64,000 nt of DNA from Mitsuokella multacida DSM 20544 (GTDB lineage: Bacteria > Bacillota > Negativicutes > Selenomonadales > Selenomonadaceae): positions 33,646 to 97,645 of the forward strand of contig NZ_GG697142.2 in assembly GCF_000155955.1 (NCBI RefSeq). Reading direction: 5' to 3'. The position numbers and the translations under genes are program-made. Below are positions 1-7,743 of the stretch, in pieces (the first letter of the stretch is position 1; every line of letters starts with the position of its first letter). The notes under the pieces were generated by a model. It was not told the origin of the DNA. It was given only the letters and a program-made list of their open reading frames with translations, and did no database searches.

Positions 1-38
1 ACGTTTGTGTCAGCTTTTTTGGTGAAGAGGGGAATGCC

Positions 39-488
39 TCAGTGCATGGTCTTGGCGTTCGTTGCATTCTTAGCCTGGCATTCCGGGCAGACGCCGAAGA
101 AGTAGAGCTGGTGATCCGAGAGGGCGTAGCCCGTCTCATCCTTGACCTGCTCATAGACGCTTTCCGTGTTGAGTGCCGGGACATCATCGACGCGGCCGCA
201 GCAGGTGCAGCGGATGTGCGGATGATGGCTCGTGTCGGCATCGTAGCGAAAGGCTTCCTCACCGACATTGAGTTCCTGGGCGAGGCCGAGGTCGCAGAGG
301 ATGGCCAGCGCCTTGTAGACCGTGGCGAGGCTCATCGTCGGGTAGAGCGGCTGCAGCTCCTTGTAGATCGTATCGGCATTGGGATGCGCTTTCGTGTGGG
401 AAAGCATGTTGTAGACGGCAAGGCGCTGCGGTGTTACCTTGAAACCGGCTTCGCGCAGACGACTCGTCAATTCGGTAGAAGTCAGCAT
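39..488 (-). CDS. Fur-family regulator, PerR-like
   Basis: A 149-residue metal-dependent repressor of the Fur superfamily, expected to act as a cytoplasmic dimer on DNA. The N-terminal winged helix carries FKVTPQRLAVYNML and the LATVYKAL recognition region. The C-terminal half holds HHPHIRCTCCGRVDD and a late CPEC, so the two CxxC pairs of the structural zinc site are present. A histidine at residue 35 (AHPNAD) and the DADTSHHPH stretch match the regulatory metal ligands of PerR rather than a classical iron Fur, so peroxide sensing is likely but not proven. I chose the start at 488 because AGGTGAT lies just upstream on the minus strand; an extension to 542 has no ribosome site. The gene stands alone. 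Confidence 0.85.
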   Translation of the reverse strand: MLTSTELTSRLREAGFKVTPQRLAVYNMLSHTKAHPNADTIYKELQPLYPTMSLATVYKALAILCDLGLAQELNVGEEAFRYDADTSHHPHIRCTCCGRVDDVPALNTESVYEQVKDETGYALSDHQLYFFGVCPECQAKNATNAKTMH

Positions 489-661
489 ATCATCACCTAT
501 CTCTTTCTCTTGATATCCACCTGACAGCTTAATCGGGTACAATAATGGATAATAAGTATTTGTAAGATTATTTTACCTGTTGTTTGCTATATTGTCAACT
601 AGTAATCGTTCTTTTCTATGGATAGGTCTTAGAGGAGAAGATGCGCAGGCGAAAAAAATGC

Positions 662-690
662 TTTACATTTAGGAGAATGTATGATATCAT
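662..690 (+). promoter_or_regulatory. Promoter of tRNA-Ser
   Basis: TTTACA at 662-667 and TATCAT at 685-690 are separated by 17 bp. The predicted start, near 697, lies about 27 nt before the tRNA. Confidence 0.5.
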
Positions 691-723
691 ACTTTATGTT
701 CTTCAGCGAACGCGGAGGAACAC

Positions 724-812
724 GGAGAGGTGTCCGAGTGGTCGAAGGTGCTTGACTCGAAATCAAGTGTGGTTAATAGCCACCGTGGGTTCGAATCCCA
801 CCCTCTCTGCCA
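724..812 (+). tRNA. tRNA-Ser (anticodon CGA)
   Basis: The acceptor arm GGAGAGG pairs with CCTCTCT at the 3' end. The anticodon loop CTCGAAA gives CGA. There is a long variable arm typical of serine tRNAs, a T loop GGGTTCGAATCCC, discriminator G and an encoded CCA (810-812). Confidence 0.95.
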
Positions 813-822
813 TTTGCAAATC

Positions 823-852
823 AGTCCCTGCAGGCTTGCGGGGACTTTTTTA
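823..852 (+). terminator. Terminator of tRNA-Ser
   Basis: AGTCCC pairs with GGGACT across a TGCAGGCTTGCG loop region and is followed by a run of T. Confidence 0.7.
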
Positions 853-875
853 ATGCCCGCATCGCCGCAGCGCAT

Positions 876-913
876 GCAAAAAGAGCCAGGCATCCGATGG
901 GGATGTCTGGCTC
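876..913 (-). terminator. Terminator of rpmF
   Basis: A 13-bp near-perfect stem, GAGCCAGGCATCC with GGATGTCTGGCTC. Read on the minus strand it ends in a short T run just after rpmF. Confidence 0.75.
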
Positions 914-920
914 TCTTGCC

Positions 921-1100
921 TCATTCTGCTGCCTTGACGACCTCTTTGCCGTCGTAGTAACCGCACTCCGGGCAAACGTGATGCGGCATCTTCGGCTCGT
1001 GGCACTGCGGGCAGGCAACGAAACCGGGAGCATTGAGCTTCCAGTTGGCGCGGCGCTGATCGCGGCGTGCCTTGGAAGTCTTGCGCTTTGGTACTGCCAT
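921..1100 (-). CDS. rpmF: 50S ribosomal protein L32
   Basis: A 59-residue ribosomal protein of the large subunit. The N terminus [17 protein letters not shown] is the characteristic basic L32 start, and the zinc ribbon CPQC...CPEC is intact, so this is the zinc-binding form. Start at 1100 is fixed by the GGAGGTG ribosome site 8 bases upstream; the longer frame to 1145 is not needed. In many bacteria rpmF follows yceD (DUF177), but here no yceD-like gene precedes it and the gene appears to be monocistronic, with its own promoter and terminator. Confidence 0.97.
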   Translation of the reverse strand: MAVPKRKTSKARRDQRRANWKLNAPGFVACPQCHEPKMPHHVCPECGYYDGKEVVKAAE

Positions 1101-1207
1101 TTGATTTTCACCTCCGAGGTTATGCGTTCCTTCAGTGAAATCCATGCAATGGGTTGATGCTGGATGGATTCATTTCACGTGAATTATGTGATTTGACACA
1201 TATATCT

Positions 1208-1236
1208 ATGATAGCTGTTTTTGGCGCAGCTGGCAA
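1208..1236 (-). promoter_or_regulatory. Promoter of rpmF
   Basis: On the minus strand TTGCCA (1236-1231) and TATCAT (1213-1208) are separated by 17 bp. The leader to rpmF is about 100 nt. The rest of the 1101-1399 gap is AT-rich and also holds a TATAAT at 1340-1345 that may serve the gene at 1400. Confidence 0.45.
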
Positions 1237-1399
1237 GTGAAATTTTCTTTTTTCACGATTTTTTCTCGTGCGGGAGGATTTTTGGAAATATATTTGAAAT
1301 TTTTGTGGAAATAGAGGTGTTTTCTCTTGCGCCGCGAATTATAATAGAAGTAACAGTCCTGTTTTGGCAAAGCCAGGGCAGCAAAAAGAAACGGGTGTG

Positions 1400-2665
1400 A
1401 TGAACATGACAGGAAATAGAGAGGTAATCACGGGCAGTGACTTCAAGCGCATGGTATCGGGCGCTTACAGTGAATTCCTGCTGGAATATGAGGAGATCAA
1501 TGCGCTGAAGGGCGCGGGCCACATGCCGGGCACGCACATCCTGCGCACGATGGGCGCGGCGGTCATGCCGCTTTCGGATACGAAGGACGACAGCATCGGC
1601 GGCTTGGCCCGCCGCATCGCGACGGCGGCAGTCTTCGGTGCGCGCGGCAGCGCGGGCGTCGTGCTCGCGCAGATGTTCCGCGGGCTCGGCAAGGGGCTCT
1701 CGGGCAAGTACAACGCGACGTCGTCAGAGTTCGGCAAGGCGTTCCAGTACGGCATCCTCTATGCACAGCGCGCGGTGCCGGAGGAGCCGGAGCAGCCGCT
1801 GATCATGGTGGCCAAGGCCGTGGCCAAGGGCGCGTACCATGCCGTGCGCGCGAACCTGCCGATCTCGGAGATCCTGCAGGCGGCCATCGAGGCGGGTAAG
1901 CAGGCCCTGGCGCAGATCGGGCAGGAGGATGCTGGTGCGCGCATTATGTTCACCTTCCTGACGGGCTGCCTCAAGGGACTCGACGGTAATTTCGTCTCGC
2001 CGACGGTCAGCCTCTCGCTCGGACTCGAGGCCGGCCAGCTCGGCCTACCGGATCCGCGCCAGGACCTCGTGCGCCCGTATTGCGTGCGCTTCACGGTCTG
2101 CAACACGCGCGTGGATGTGCCGGAGTTTGAGCGTCATCTGCGCGAGTACTCGAGCTTTGCGCTCGTCGAGCGCCACGAGAAGGGCATCGAGGTCCACCTG
2201 CACACGGACCACGTCGGCAAGGTCGTGGAGCAGGCGGTCGGCTGGGGGCCCATCAAGAACCTCCACATCACGAACATGAGTGAGGGACATGTGCTCAGTG
2301 CGCACGGCGCGCTGATGCGCGTCGCCCTGCTGGCTGTTGCCGAGAACAAGGTGCAGGCGCGCGAGATGCAGGAAGCCGGCGTCCACATCATCGTGAGCGG
2401 CGGCGAGAGCAGCTGCCCGTCGGTCGGGGAGCTCGTCAATGCGGCGCACAGCGACCTCGCCTCGTCGTACGTCATGCTGTCGTGGAGCCGCGACTTCCGC
2501 CTGGCCTTCCGTCAGGCCAAGCGCCTCCTCGGCGATCGCGTCGAGCTCGTCCTCTGCCAGGACAAGATGCAGCAGGCCAAGGCCATCAAGGCATTCGATC
2601 CGGAGAAGGACGCTGCTGAGAACAGCCGCATCATGCAGCAGGCGGCCGGCGTTGCCGAAAGCTGA
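1400..2665 (+). CDS. FakA/YloV-like DAK2 protein with degenerate active site
   Basis: A 421-residue protein with the full FakA (YloV) layout: N-terminal DhaL/DAK2 domain (about 1-190), middle domain (about 200-285, with VHLHTDHVGKVVEQA matching the family VHIHTEHPG) and a C-terminal DegV-like domain (about 300-410, with HIIVSGGESSCPS and AFDPE). FakA phosphorylates fatty acids held by FakB. Here the family motif PDGDTGTNM, which binds Mg-ATP in DhaL domains, is replaced by HMPGTHILRTM, so the acidic ligands are gone, although the following ARGSAGVVLAQMFRG block is conserved. It may therefore be a non-catalytic paralogue. Start: ATG 1400 or 1406; a TTG at 1364 opens the frame but has no ribosome site. 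No fakB neighbour is seen. Confidence 0.75.
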   Translation: MNMTGNREVITGSDFKRMVSGAYSEFLLEYEEINALKGAGHMPGTHILRTMGAAVMPLSDTKDDSIGGLARRIATAAVFGARGSAGVVLAQMFRGLGKGLSGKYNATSSEFGKAFQYGILYAQRAVPEEPEQPLIMVAKAVAKGAYHAVRANLPISEILQAAIEAGKQALAQIGQEDAGARIMFTFLTGCLKGLDGNFVSPTVSLSLGLEAGQLGLPDPRQDLVRPYCVRFTVCNTRVDVPEFERHLREYSSFALVERHEKGIEVHLHTDHVGKVVEQAVGWGPIKNLHITNMSEGHVLSAHGALMRVALLAVAENKVQAREMQEAGVHIIVSGGESSCPSVGELVNAAHSDLASSYVMLSWSRDFRLAFRQAKRLLGDRVELVLCQDKMQQAKAIKAFDPEKDAAENSRIMQQAAGVAES

Positions 2666-2706
2666 TGGCGTGCAAGTACTGGCATACTGACATACACAGA
2701 GAAAGC

Positions 2707-2740
2707 AAAGACCTGAGACATGAAGTCTCAGGTCTTTTTT
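2707..2740. terminator. Bidirectional terminator between convergent genes
   Basis: AAAGACCTGAGAC and GTCTCAGGTCTTT form a perfect 13-bp stem with T runs in both directions, between the FakA-like gene and the EAL gene. Confidence 0.85.
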
Positions 2741-2753
2741 CATCTGTATGCTG

Positions 2754-4268
2754 TTAGATGTGCTGCAACAGGAAGAGCTCGAATTCCTCTTCAGGCATTG
2801 GCTTGCCATAGAGGTAGCCCTGCCCCTGATCGCAGCCGCAGCTGCGCAGCATGTCCTCCTGCTCGCGCGTCTCGATGCCCTCGCAGATGACGGTCATGCT
2901 GAGTGCGTGGCCGAGGTCGATCATGCGCGCGAGGACGGCCTGCATGCGCTTAGTGCCCTGTGAGGCGAGTAGCAGCGAGCGGTCAATCTTCATGACGTCG
3001 AGCGGGATGGCGTTGAGCAGCGTGAGGTCGGAGTAGCCGCTGCCGAAATCGTCGAGGGACAGGCGGAAGCCCATCTCGTGCAGTGCACGCATGACGTGGA
3101 GCGCGTGCTGGCGGAGTTCCGGCGTGTTGAGGTCGAAGGCCGTCTCCGTGAGCTCGAGCTCGATGTCCCTGGCCTCGTAGTAAGTCTTGAGCCGCTGCAT
3201 GTAGGTGAGGTAGTTCTTCTCCTGCATGTGCAGGCGCGACTGGTTGACCGAGATCGTCACGACGGGGACGCCCGTCGCGTGGCGCCGCTTCTGAAACTCC
3301 ATGACGCGGCTCAGCATGTAGAAGTCGAGCTGTGTGATGAAGCCGTTGCTCTCGAAGCGCGGGATGAATTGGCCCGGCGCAAGGAAGCCGAGCTCGCGGC
3401 TGCGCCAGCGCACGAGTACCTCGGCACCGATACATTTCCGCGTCACAAGGTCGTACTTTGGCTGGTACCAAACCTCAAATTCTTTGCGGGCAAGTGCCCT
3501 CTGCTGCAGGCTGTCGATGCGGCTCTGGAATTCGGCTTTCTGTTGCAGCTCGGCATTGTAGAAGCAGATGGGATGCGCCTCGTGCAGGGCGAGGTCGGCG
3601 TGGTTCATCGCGTCGGCGATGGGAAGGCCTGGCCTCAGCGGGCAGATGCCGACGTGGAAGGTGATGTGCACGACGAGGTGGCCGATGCTGATGTATTCAT
3701 TCAGGTGCATCAGTTGCGTGAGAGCCTCCTGGACCTGCTCCTGGCTCGCAAAGGCATCCGTGCGCATGAGGAACAGGACCTTGCCCGTGCTGGTGTGTAC
3801 GGCGGGCAGCTTGGCCCATTCGGTCTGCTGGAGCGTCGCCTCCATGCGGCGCAGCAGTTCGGTGATGACATCCTGACCGTACGTCTCGACGAGGATGTCG
3901 CGGCGGCTGATGGCAATCTTGACGATGGCGAGCCGGCTGTCCGTGCTGTGTTCCTTGAGATAGTGGCCAGCCTCATCCCGGAACCAGCTGCGGTTGTGGA
4001 GCCCTGTCTGGAGGTCTGTGTCGATGATGCGCTGCATCTCCCTGAGGTGGCTGTTGCGCATCTGGGACTGTCGCCCTACAAGGAGAAGCAGCGTAAAGAA
4101 CAGGAGCAGCAGGCCCGTGATGAAGTACTGCGGATAGGCGTAGAACAGCGACTGGATGCTCCGGCGCTGGTCGAGCTTCTGCTCGTAGAACGTCGTGTAG
4201 TCGAAGATGCCATTGGGACCGATGAAGCGGATCTCCTTGTCGAGGATGGTCAAGAGCTCTGGCTCCAT
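2754..4268 (-). CDS. C-terminal fragment: degenerate GGDEF plus EAL phosphodiesterase
   Basis: This is the downstream part of a membrane signalling protein whose upstream part is the next gene; the frame is continuous across a single TAG at 4359-4361. It starts with the end of a solute-binding domain, then one membrane helix (ITGLLLLFFTLLLLVG), a GGDEF-like domain (about residues 75-205) that has STGKVLF where GGDEF should be, and an EAL domain (about 250-500). The EAL domain keeps the catalytic set: AEVLVRW, SVNQS, ELTE, DDFGSGYS, MKID, CEGIE and QGYLYGKPM. The likely activity is cyclic-di-GMP hydrolysis controlled by a periplasmic ligand. ATG 4268 has no visible ribosome site, so independent translation is doubtful. 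The fragment may be dead, read through, or a sequencing artefact. Confidence 0.75.
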   Translation of the reverse strand: MEPELLTILDKEIRFIGPNGIFDYTTFYEQKLDQRRSIQSLFYAYPQYFITGLLLLFFTLLLLVGRQSQMRNSHLREMQRIIDTDLQTGLHNRSWFRDEAGHYLKEHSTDSRLAIVKIAISRRDILVETYGQDVITELLRRMEATLQQTEWAKLPAVHTSTGKVLFLMRTDAFASQEQVQEALTQLMHLNEYISIGHLVVHITFHVGICPLRPGLPIADAMNHADLALHEAHPICFYNAELQQKAEFQSRIDSLQQRALARKEFEVWYQPKYDLVTRKCIGAEVLVRWRSRELGFLAPGQFIPRFESNGFITQLDFYMLSRVMEFQKRRHATGVPVVTISVNQSRLHMQEKNYLTYMQRLKTYYEARDIELELTETAFDLNTPELRQHALHVMRALHEMGFRLSLDDFGSGYSDLTLLNAIPLDVMKIDRSLLLASQGTKRMQAVLARMIDLGHALSMTVICEGIETREQEDMLRSCGCDQGQGYLYGKPMPEEEFELFLLQHI

Positions 4269-4358
4269 GCGACTCGCGACGCCGATGGCGACATCTTGCG
4301 AGAATGTGAGGACACCGCTGGTGACGAGCTCTGGGAAATCACCCTGCCAGATGTTCTG

Positions 4359-5447
4359 CTATGCCGTCTCCTGCCGCAGGAAGGCGATGTCGGCATCGCC
4401 GCTGCTGACGGCGCGCAGGCATTCCTCAGCCGTCGCATAGTGGCGAATCTGGTCTTTGCCGTAGCGCTGCAGCAGGACGTAGTCGGTCGTCTGCTTGGGC
4501 AGGCAGGCGATGCGCGGCTTTCTATCGAGCTTGCCGCGCCGCGTGACCGTCGTGTAGTAAGAAGTCAGGTAGACGGCCGAGAGGTCCATATCGTGGGCGG
4601 CCGCCCAGCCGACATCCCAGTCGGCATTGAGCAGGATCTGTGCCTCGCCGGTGCCGAGGTCCTTGTAGGCTGACGCGTAATCCTGCTCGATGACGAGGTG
4701 CAGCTCGATGCCGAGGTCATGCTCGAGCCGGTCGACGAGCTTCCGCATCGTGCCCTGCAGCTCGCCGTGTTCATCGACGTAGGCAAAGGGCGCCTCGCGC
4801 GCGACGACGACTGCCGAGATGACGGGGTGGCGCTTGAGGAAGCGCTGTTCTTTTTCCGTCAGGCGCAGTTCGGAAGCGCCCCTCTGTCCGTAATAGATCT
4901 GGTAGAGATGACTGACGAAGTACGGCCGGTTGGCGATGAGCTGATCGGCCGCGAGGTCGAGCTCGCGCATGAGCTCGGGATTGTCCCGTCGCACGGCGAA
5001 GTGGAGCTGGTTGACGCGATAGGGCATCAGCTCACCATGGAAGTTGGCCTCATCGCTGGCCCTGCCCATCATCAGGCGCGAGAAGAGCATGGTCTCTGCT
5101 CGCTTTTGCGTCTTGATGACGCCGGCCAGGACATCGATATCACCTGCTTCCAGGCGCTGCTGGCATTCCTCCCAAGTGCCCGGCACGAAGATGACCTCGC
5201 GGCCCGCATAACTGCCGAGTGCCTGCATGAAATCCGTCTCCATGCCGTGGAAATTGCCGGATGAATCCTCTGTGATATCCGAGCCGAATTGATGGATTCC
5301 CACGCGCAGCAGCGGCCTCGCTTCTGCGCGCGCTGCCGCGAGCAAAAGGCTGAGGTTGCAGGCTATGGAAATGAAAACGATGATGATGGAACGAGCGTAT
5401 CTTCTCTTCAAGAGATCTCTCCACATTGTCCGGTTATCCTCTCTCAA
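4359..5447 (-). CDS. N-terminal fragment: tandem periplasmic solute-binding sensor
   Basis: A 362-residue first part of a cyclic-di-GMP sensor protein. A membrane-spanning signal (IIIVFISIACNLSLLLAA, about residues 18-37) leads into two family-3 solute-binding-like (SBP_bac_3) lobes, about 45-190 (LLRVGIHQF, LEAGDIDVLAGV) and 205-360 (ISAVVVAREAPFAYVD, SSGDADIAFLRQ). It stops at TAG 4359-4361 in the middle of the second lobe; the same frame continues for 31 codons before the next ATG and then into the GGDEF/EAL part. The start ATG overlaps the stop of the preceding gene by 4 bases (ATGA), so translation is coupled. With the downstream half it would form one protein of roughly 897 residues if the stop were sense. 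Confidence 0.75.
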   Translation of the reverse strand: MREDNRTMWRDLLKRRYARSIIIVFISIACNLSLLLAAARAEARPLLRVGIHQFGSDITEDSSGNFHGMETDFMQALGSYAGREVIFVPGTWEECQQRLEAGDIDVLAGVIKTQKRAETMLFSRLMMGRASDEANFHGELMPYRVNQLHFAVRRDNPELMRELDLAADQLIANRPYFVSHLYQIYYGQRGASELRLTEKEQRFLKRHPVISAVVVAREAPFAYVDEHGELQGTMRKLVDRLEHDLGIELHLVIEQDYASAYKDLGTGEAQILLNADWDVGWAAAHDMDLSAVYLTSYYTTVTRRGKLDRKPRIACLPKQTTDYVLLQRYGKDQIRHYATAEECLRAVSSGDADIAFLRQETA

Positions 5448-6037
5448 ATGGCACCTGGCTTCACGGTGACCGTTTCATCGCGCTTGACCGTGACCATCTG
5501 CACGAGGCAGCTGCGCGGTCCGACATTGAAGAGCTCGAAGGACTCCCAGTTGGGCAGCTTCTGGCGAAGCTGCTGCTTGTCGTCGAGCTCGGTGAGATTC
5601 TGCGCCGCATCGCGGCCGTAGCTGTCGAGGATAACGAGGAAATACGTCCCCTCGGGGATACCGTGGAATTCGTATTTGCCGGTCTTCTTGTCGGTCATCG
5701 TATGGTAGACCGGCGCATTGGCAGGGATCTTCCCGAAGCGGTACCAATCGTCGATTTCCTTGCTGCTGAGTTCATCGTAGGTGAAGTCCTTGCCGATCAG
5801 CCAGACATCGGCCTCTTTGTCGTGGAACTTGTTCTTGGGCGCAGCGAGGTCCCAGCTGATGCCACCAGCCGAGGCGTCGGGCGCCGAGGCAATCTTCATG
5901 CCTCGCTCGGACCCGTGCGTGTAGACAGAGCCGGTCACCGTGCCGACTGCCGGTGCGGCAGAGGCTACCGGCAAGGATGCAGCTGCGCTCAGCGCGAGGG
6001 CGAGGCCGATGACAAGGCACTGATAGAATTGTCTCAT
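5444..6037 (-). CDS. Secreted protein with carboxypeptidase-regulatory-like fold
   Basis: A 197-residue exported protein. Residues 1-27 are a signal peptide with a hydrophobic core (CLVIGLALALSAAASLPV) and an ASA-A cleavage region. The mature part contains GKYEFHGIPEGTYFLVILD, the usual signature of transthyretin-like or carboxypeptidase-regulatory (beta-sandwich) domains, followed by a polar tail. No catalytic residues are recognised. Start 6037 has an AAGGGG site; TTG at 6058 in the same frame is unlikely. The stop overlaps the start of the solute-binding/EAL gene, so the two are cotranscribed and translationally coupled. A periplasmic partner or ligand-presenting protein for that sensor is a reasonable inference, not a demonstrated role. 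Confidence 0.7.
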   Translation of the reverse strand: MRQFYQCLVIGLALALSAAASLPVASAAPAVGTVTGSVYTHGSERGMKIASAPDASAGGISWDLAAPKNKFHDKEADVWLIGKDFTYDELSSKEIDDWYRFGKIPANAPVYHTMTDKKTGKYEFHGIPEGTYFLVILDSYGRDAAQNLTELDDKQQLRQKLPNWESFELFNVGPRSCLVQMVTVKRDETVTVKPGAI

Positions 6038-6249
6038 GATGAATCCCCTTCTGTTCAAATCAATATGATGTAATGAATCCTATCCTATTCTACAGCAGGG
6101 AACCGTTCCTTGGCAATCCTATCCATCACATCTTTAGCAACCCATCGCGAAGGATTTTGTGCATAGACAGGTGCAGAAATGAAAGAAATCCGCTATAATA
6201 TGAAATAGGATTTTTACTGAGATTCCTGCGGTAATGGGGAGGGGCTCTC

Positions 6250-6495
6250 ATGCAAAACATAACGAAGTGGTTCAATGTCTTGATCCAATCATGGAATACG
6301 ATATTCTTTGGCTTTCTGGCCTTTGGCGGATTCTATCTCTTGATGCAGGGAAGCTTCCTGGCTGGCGCACTGCTCCTGCTCATCGGCTTTGCCGGTGCGT
6401 GGTTCTGTCTGCAGCAGGCGCAGAAGTGGAATGATGTCAAAAAAGAGGATATCCCCGATATCAAGCAGAATCTCTGGAAACGAAAAAAGAAATAA
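6250..6495 (+). CDS. Small two-helix membrane protein
   Basis: An 81-residue protein of unknown function. Two hydrophobic segments (about 17-32, IFFGFLAFGGFYLLMQ, and 35-53, AGALLLLIGFAGAWFCL) form a hairpin, followed by a charged tail ending WKRKKK. A strong GGGGAGGGG ribosome site precedes ATG 6250, and TATAAT lies at 6194-6199. I do not recognise a family. It is followed at 80 bases by another small gene, and no terminator is evident between them, so they may be cotranscribed. Confidence 0.65.
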   Translation: MQNITKWFNVLIQSWNTIFFGFLAFGGFYLLMQGSFLAGALLLLIGFAGAWFCLQQAQKWNDVKKEDIPDIKQNLWKRKKK

Positions 6496-6574
6496 TTTTT
6501 TCTTGAGCAAAAGTGTGTTTTTGGCGTATAATAAAAAAAGAAATTTTCATTTTTTGAGAAAGGGAGATTCGATT

Positions 6575-6778
6575 ATGGCAAGAAAAGCAAATTATGAGGA
6601 AAAGATTGCAACCCTGCAGGCAAAGATCACGAAGAAGCAGGAAGAGCTCAAAACGCTGAAGGCTCAGCTGGATGAAGTCAAGACGAAGAAGGCCCAGCAG
6701 GATTACAAAGTGCTCGTCGAGTACATGGAGCAGAACAACCTGACGGCTGAGGACGTCCTCGGCGCAATCAAGGAGTAA
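6575..6778 (+). CDS. Small coiled-coil protein
   Basis: A 67-residue, highly charged protein. Residues 6-45 form an uninterrupted coiled coil of K/E/Q/L heptads; the C-terminal part (LVEYMEQNNLTAEDVLGAIKE) looks like a short helical pair. It resembles DUF4315-type small proteins in layout, but this is only an impression. AAAGGGAGA lies 9 bases before the ATG, and a strong terminator follows. Function unknown. Confidence 0.7.
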   Translation: MARKANYEEKIATLQAKITKKQEELKTLKAQLDEVKTKKAQQDYKVLVEYMEQNNLTAEDVLGAIKE

Positions 6779-6794
6779 GTCTCGGACTCCACTC

Positions 6795-6821
6795 GGCCCA
6801 CAGGGAACTGTGGGCCTTTTT
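6795..6821 (+). terminator. Terminator of the coiled-coil gene
   Basis: GGCCCACAG and CTGTGGGCC around a GGAA loop, followed by TTTTT. Confidence 0.9.
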
Positions 6822-6893
6822 GGTTGACGGGGAGAATCTTTTTTACAATCTTTCCCATGTGGACGCGGCGCATAGCATGTTCACTTAGGTCTA

Positions 6894-6902
6894 TGCTATA
6901 AT
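6894..6902 (+). promoter_or_regulatory. Extended -10 promoter of the acetolactate decarboxylase operon
   Basis: TGCTATAAT forms an extended -10 element. No good -35 lies 17 bp upstream. The leader to the gene is about 60 nt. Confidence 0.5.
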
Positions 6903-6969
6903 GAAAAATAATTGAACACAATTGTACTGAATAAAGAAAAATTTCATTCTACTATAGTGAGGAACTCTT

Positions 6970-7743
6970 ATGACACAACATTCTCTGCGCCCACGCGATG
7001 TCAGCGGCATCAAGGAAAAGCGCGATCCCGTCTACCAGATCTCGACGCTCCAGTCGCTGATCCTCGGCAACTACTACGGCTGCCTCTACATCGAAGACCT
7101 GCTGAAGCACGGCGATACGGGCATCGGCACATTCCACGCTGTCGCGGGTGAGCTCATCGTCATCGACGGCCACTGCTACCGTATCCTCGCGGACGGCTCG
7201 GTCATCGAGGCGCAGCCGCTCGATACGACGCCTTTTGCGAGCATCGCGTACCTCGAGGAAGGCCATACCATAAAGTTCGGTGCGATGGCGACGGCAGAGG
7301 CCCTGCGCAATGCGCTCGACGACAGCATCGAACTGCTCGGACCGAACAGCATGTACGTCGTGCGCATCGACGGATACTTCAACCGCGTGGCCGCGCGCAC
7401 GGAGCTCTACCAGCATGAACCCTACAAGCCGTTTGCCGAGGTGCTCGAGACGGATGAGCGCCGCTTCGCCTTCGAGAATGTCGAGGGCTCGCTCGTCTGC
7501 TTCTACTTCCCGCCGTTCATGGACGGCGTCAACACGCCGGGCTGGCACTTCCACTTCATCAATACGGCGCGCACGTTCGGCGGCCACGTCTTTGACGTCG
7601 ACATGGTGCACGGCACGGCGACACTCAATAAGACGGACCGCTTCATCCTCGACCTACCGAGCAATCAGGCCTTCCAGTATGCGGACCTCGCGAACGCCTC
7701 AAAGGATGACATCCACAAGGTCGAGCAGGGCGGTGGTGACTGA
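6970..7743 (+). CDS. budA: Alpha-acetolactate decarboxylase
   Basis: A 257-residue cytosolic enzyme converting 2-acetolactate to acetoin, either diverting pyruvate to a neutral product or removing excess acetolactate from branched-chain amino acid synthesis. The family blocks are present: ISTLQSLILGNYYG near the start, GTFHAVAGELIVIDG (conserved acidic residue), and GWHFHFINTARTFGGHVFD with the three histidines that bind zinc. Length is typical (about 240-260). AGGAAC precedes ATG 6970. The stop overlaps the ATG of the sensor kinase by one base (TGATG), so this metabolic enzyme is the first gene of an operon with a two-component system. Confidence 0.95.
   Translation: MTQHSLRPRDVSGIKEKRDPVYQISTLQSLILGNYYGCLYIEDLLKHGDTGIGTFHAVAGELIVIDGHCYRILADGSVIEAQPLDTTPFASIAYLEEGHTIKFGAMATAEALRNALDDSIELLGPNSMYVVRIDGYFNRVAARTELYQHEPYKPFAEVLETDERRFAFENVEGSLVCFYFPPFMDGVNTPGWHFHFINTARTFGGHVFDVDMVHGTATLNKTDRFILDLPSNQAFQYADLANASKDDIHKVEQGGGD

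Noticed and set aside
541-556. AATAATGGATAATAAG upstream of the PerR-like gene as a PerR box
   Set aside because: It agrees with the TTATAAT-N-ATTATAA consensus only in part and reads more like a direct repeat of ATAAT.
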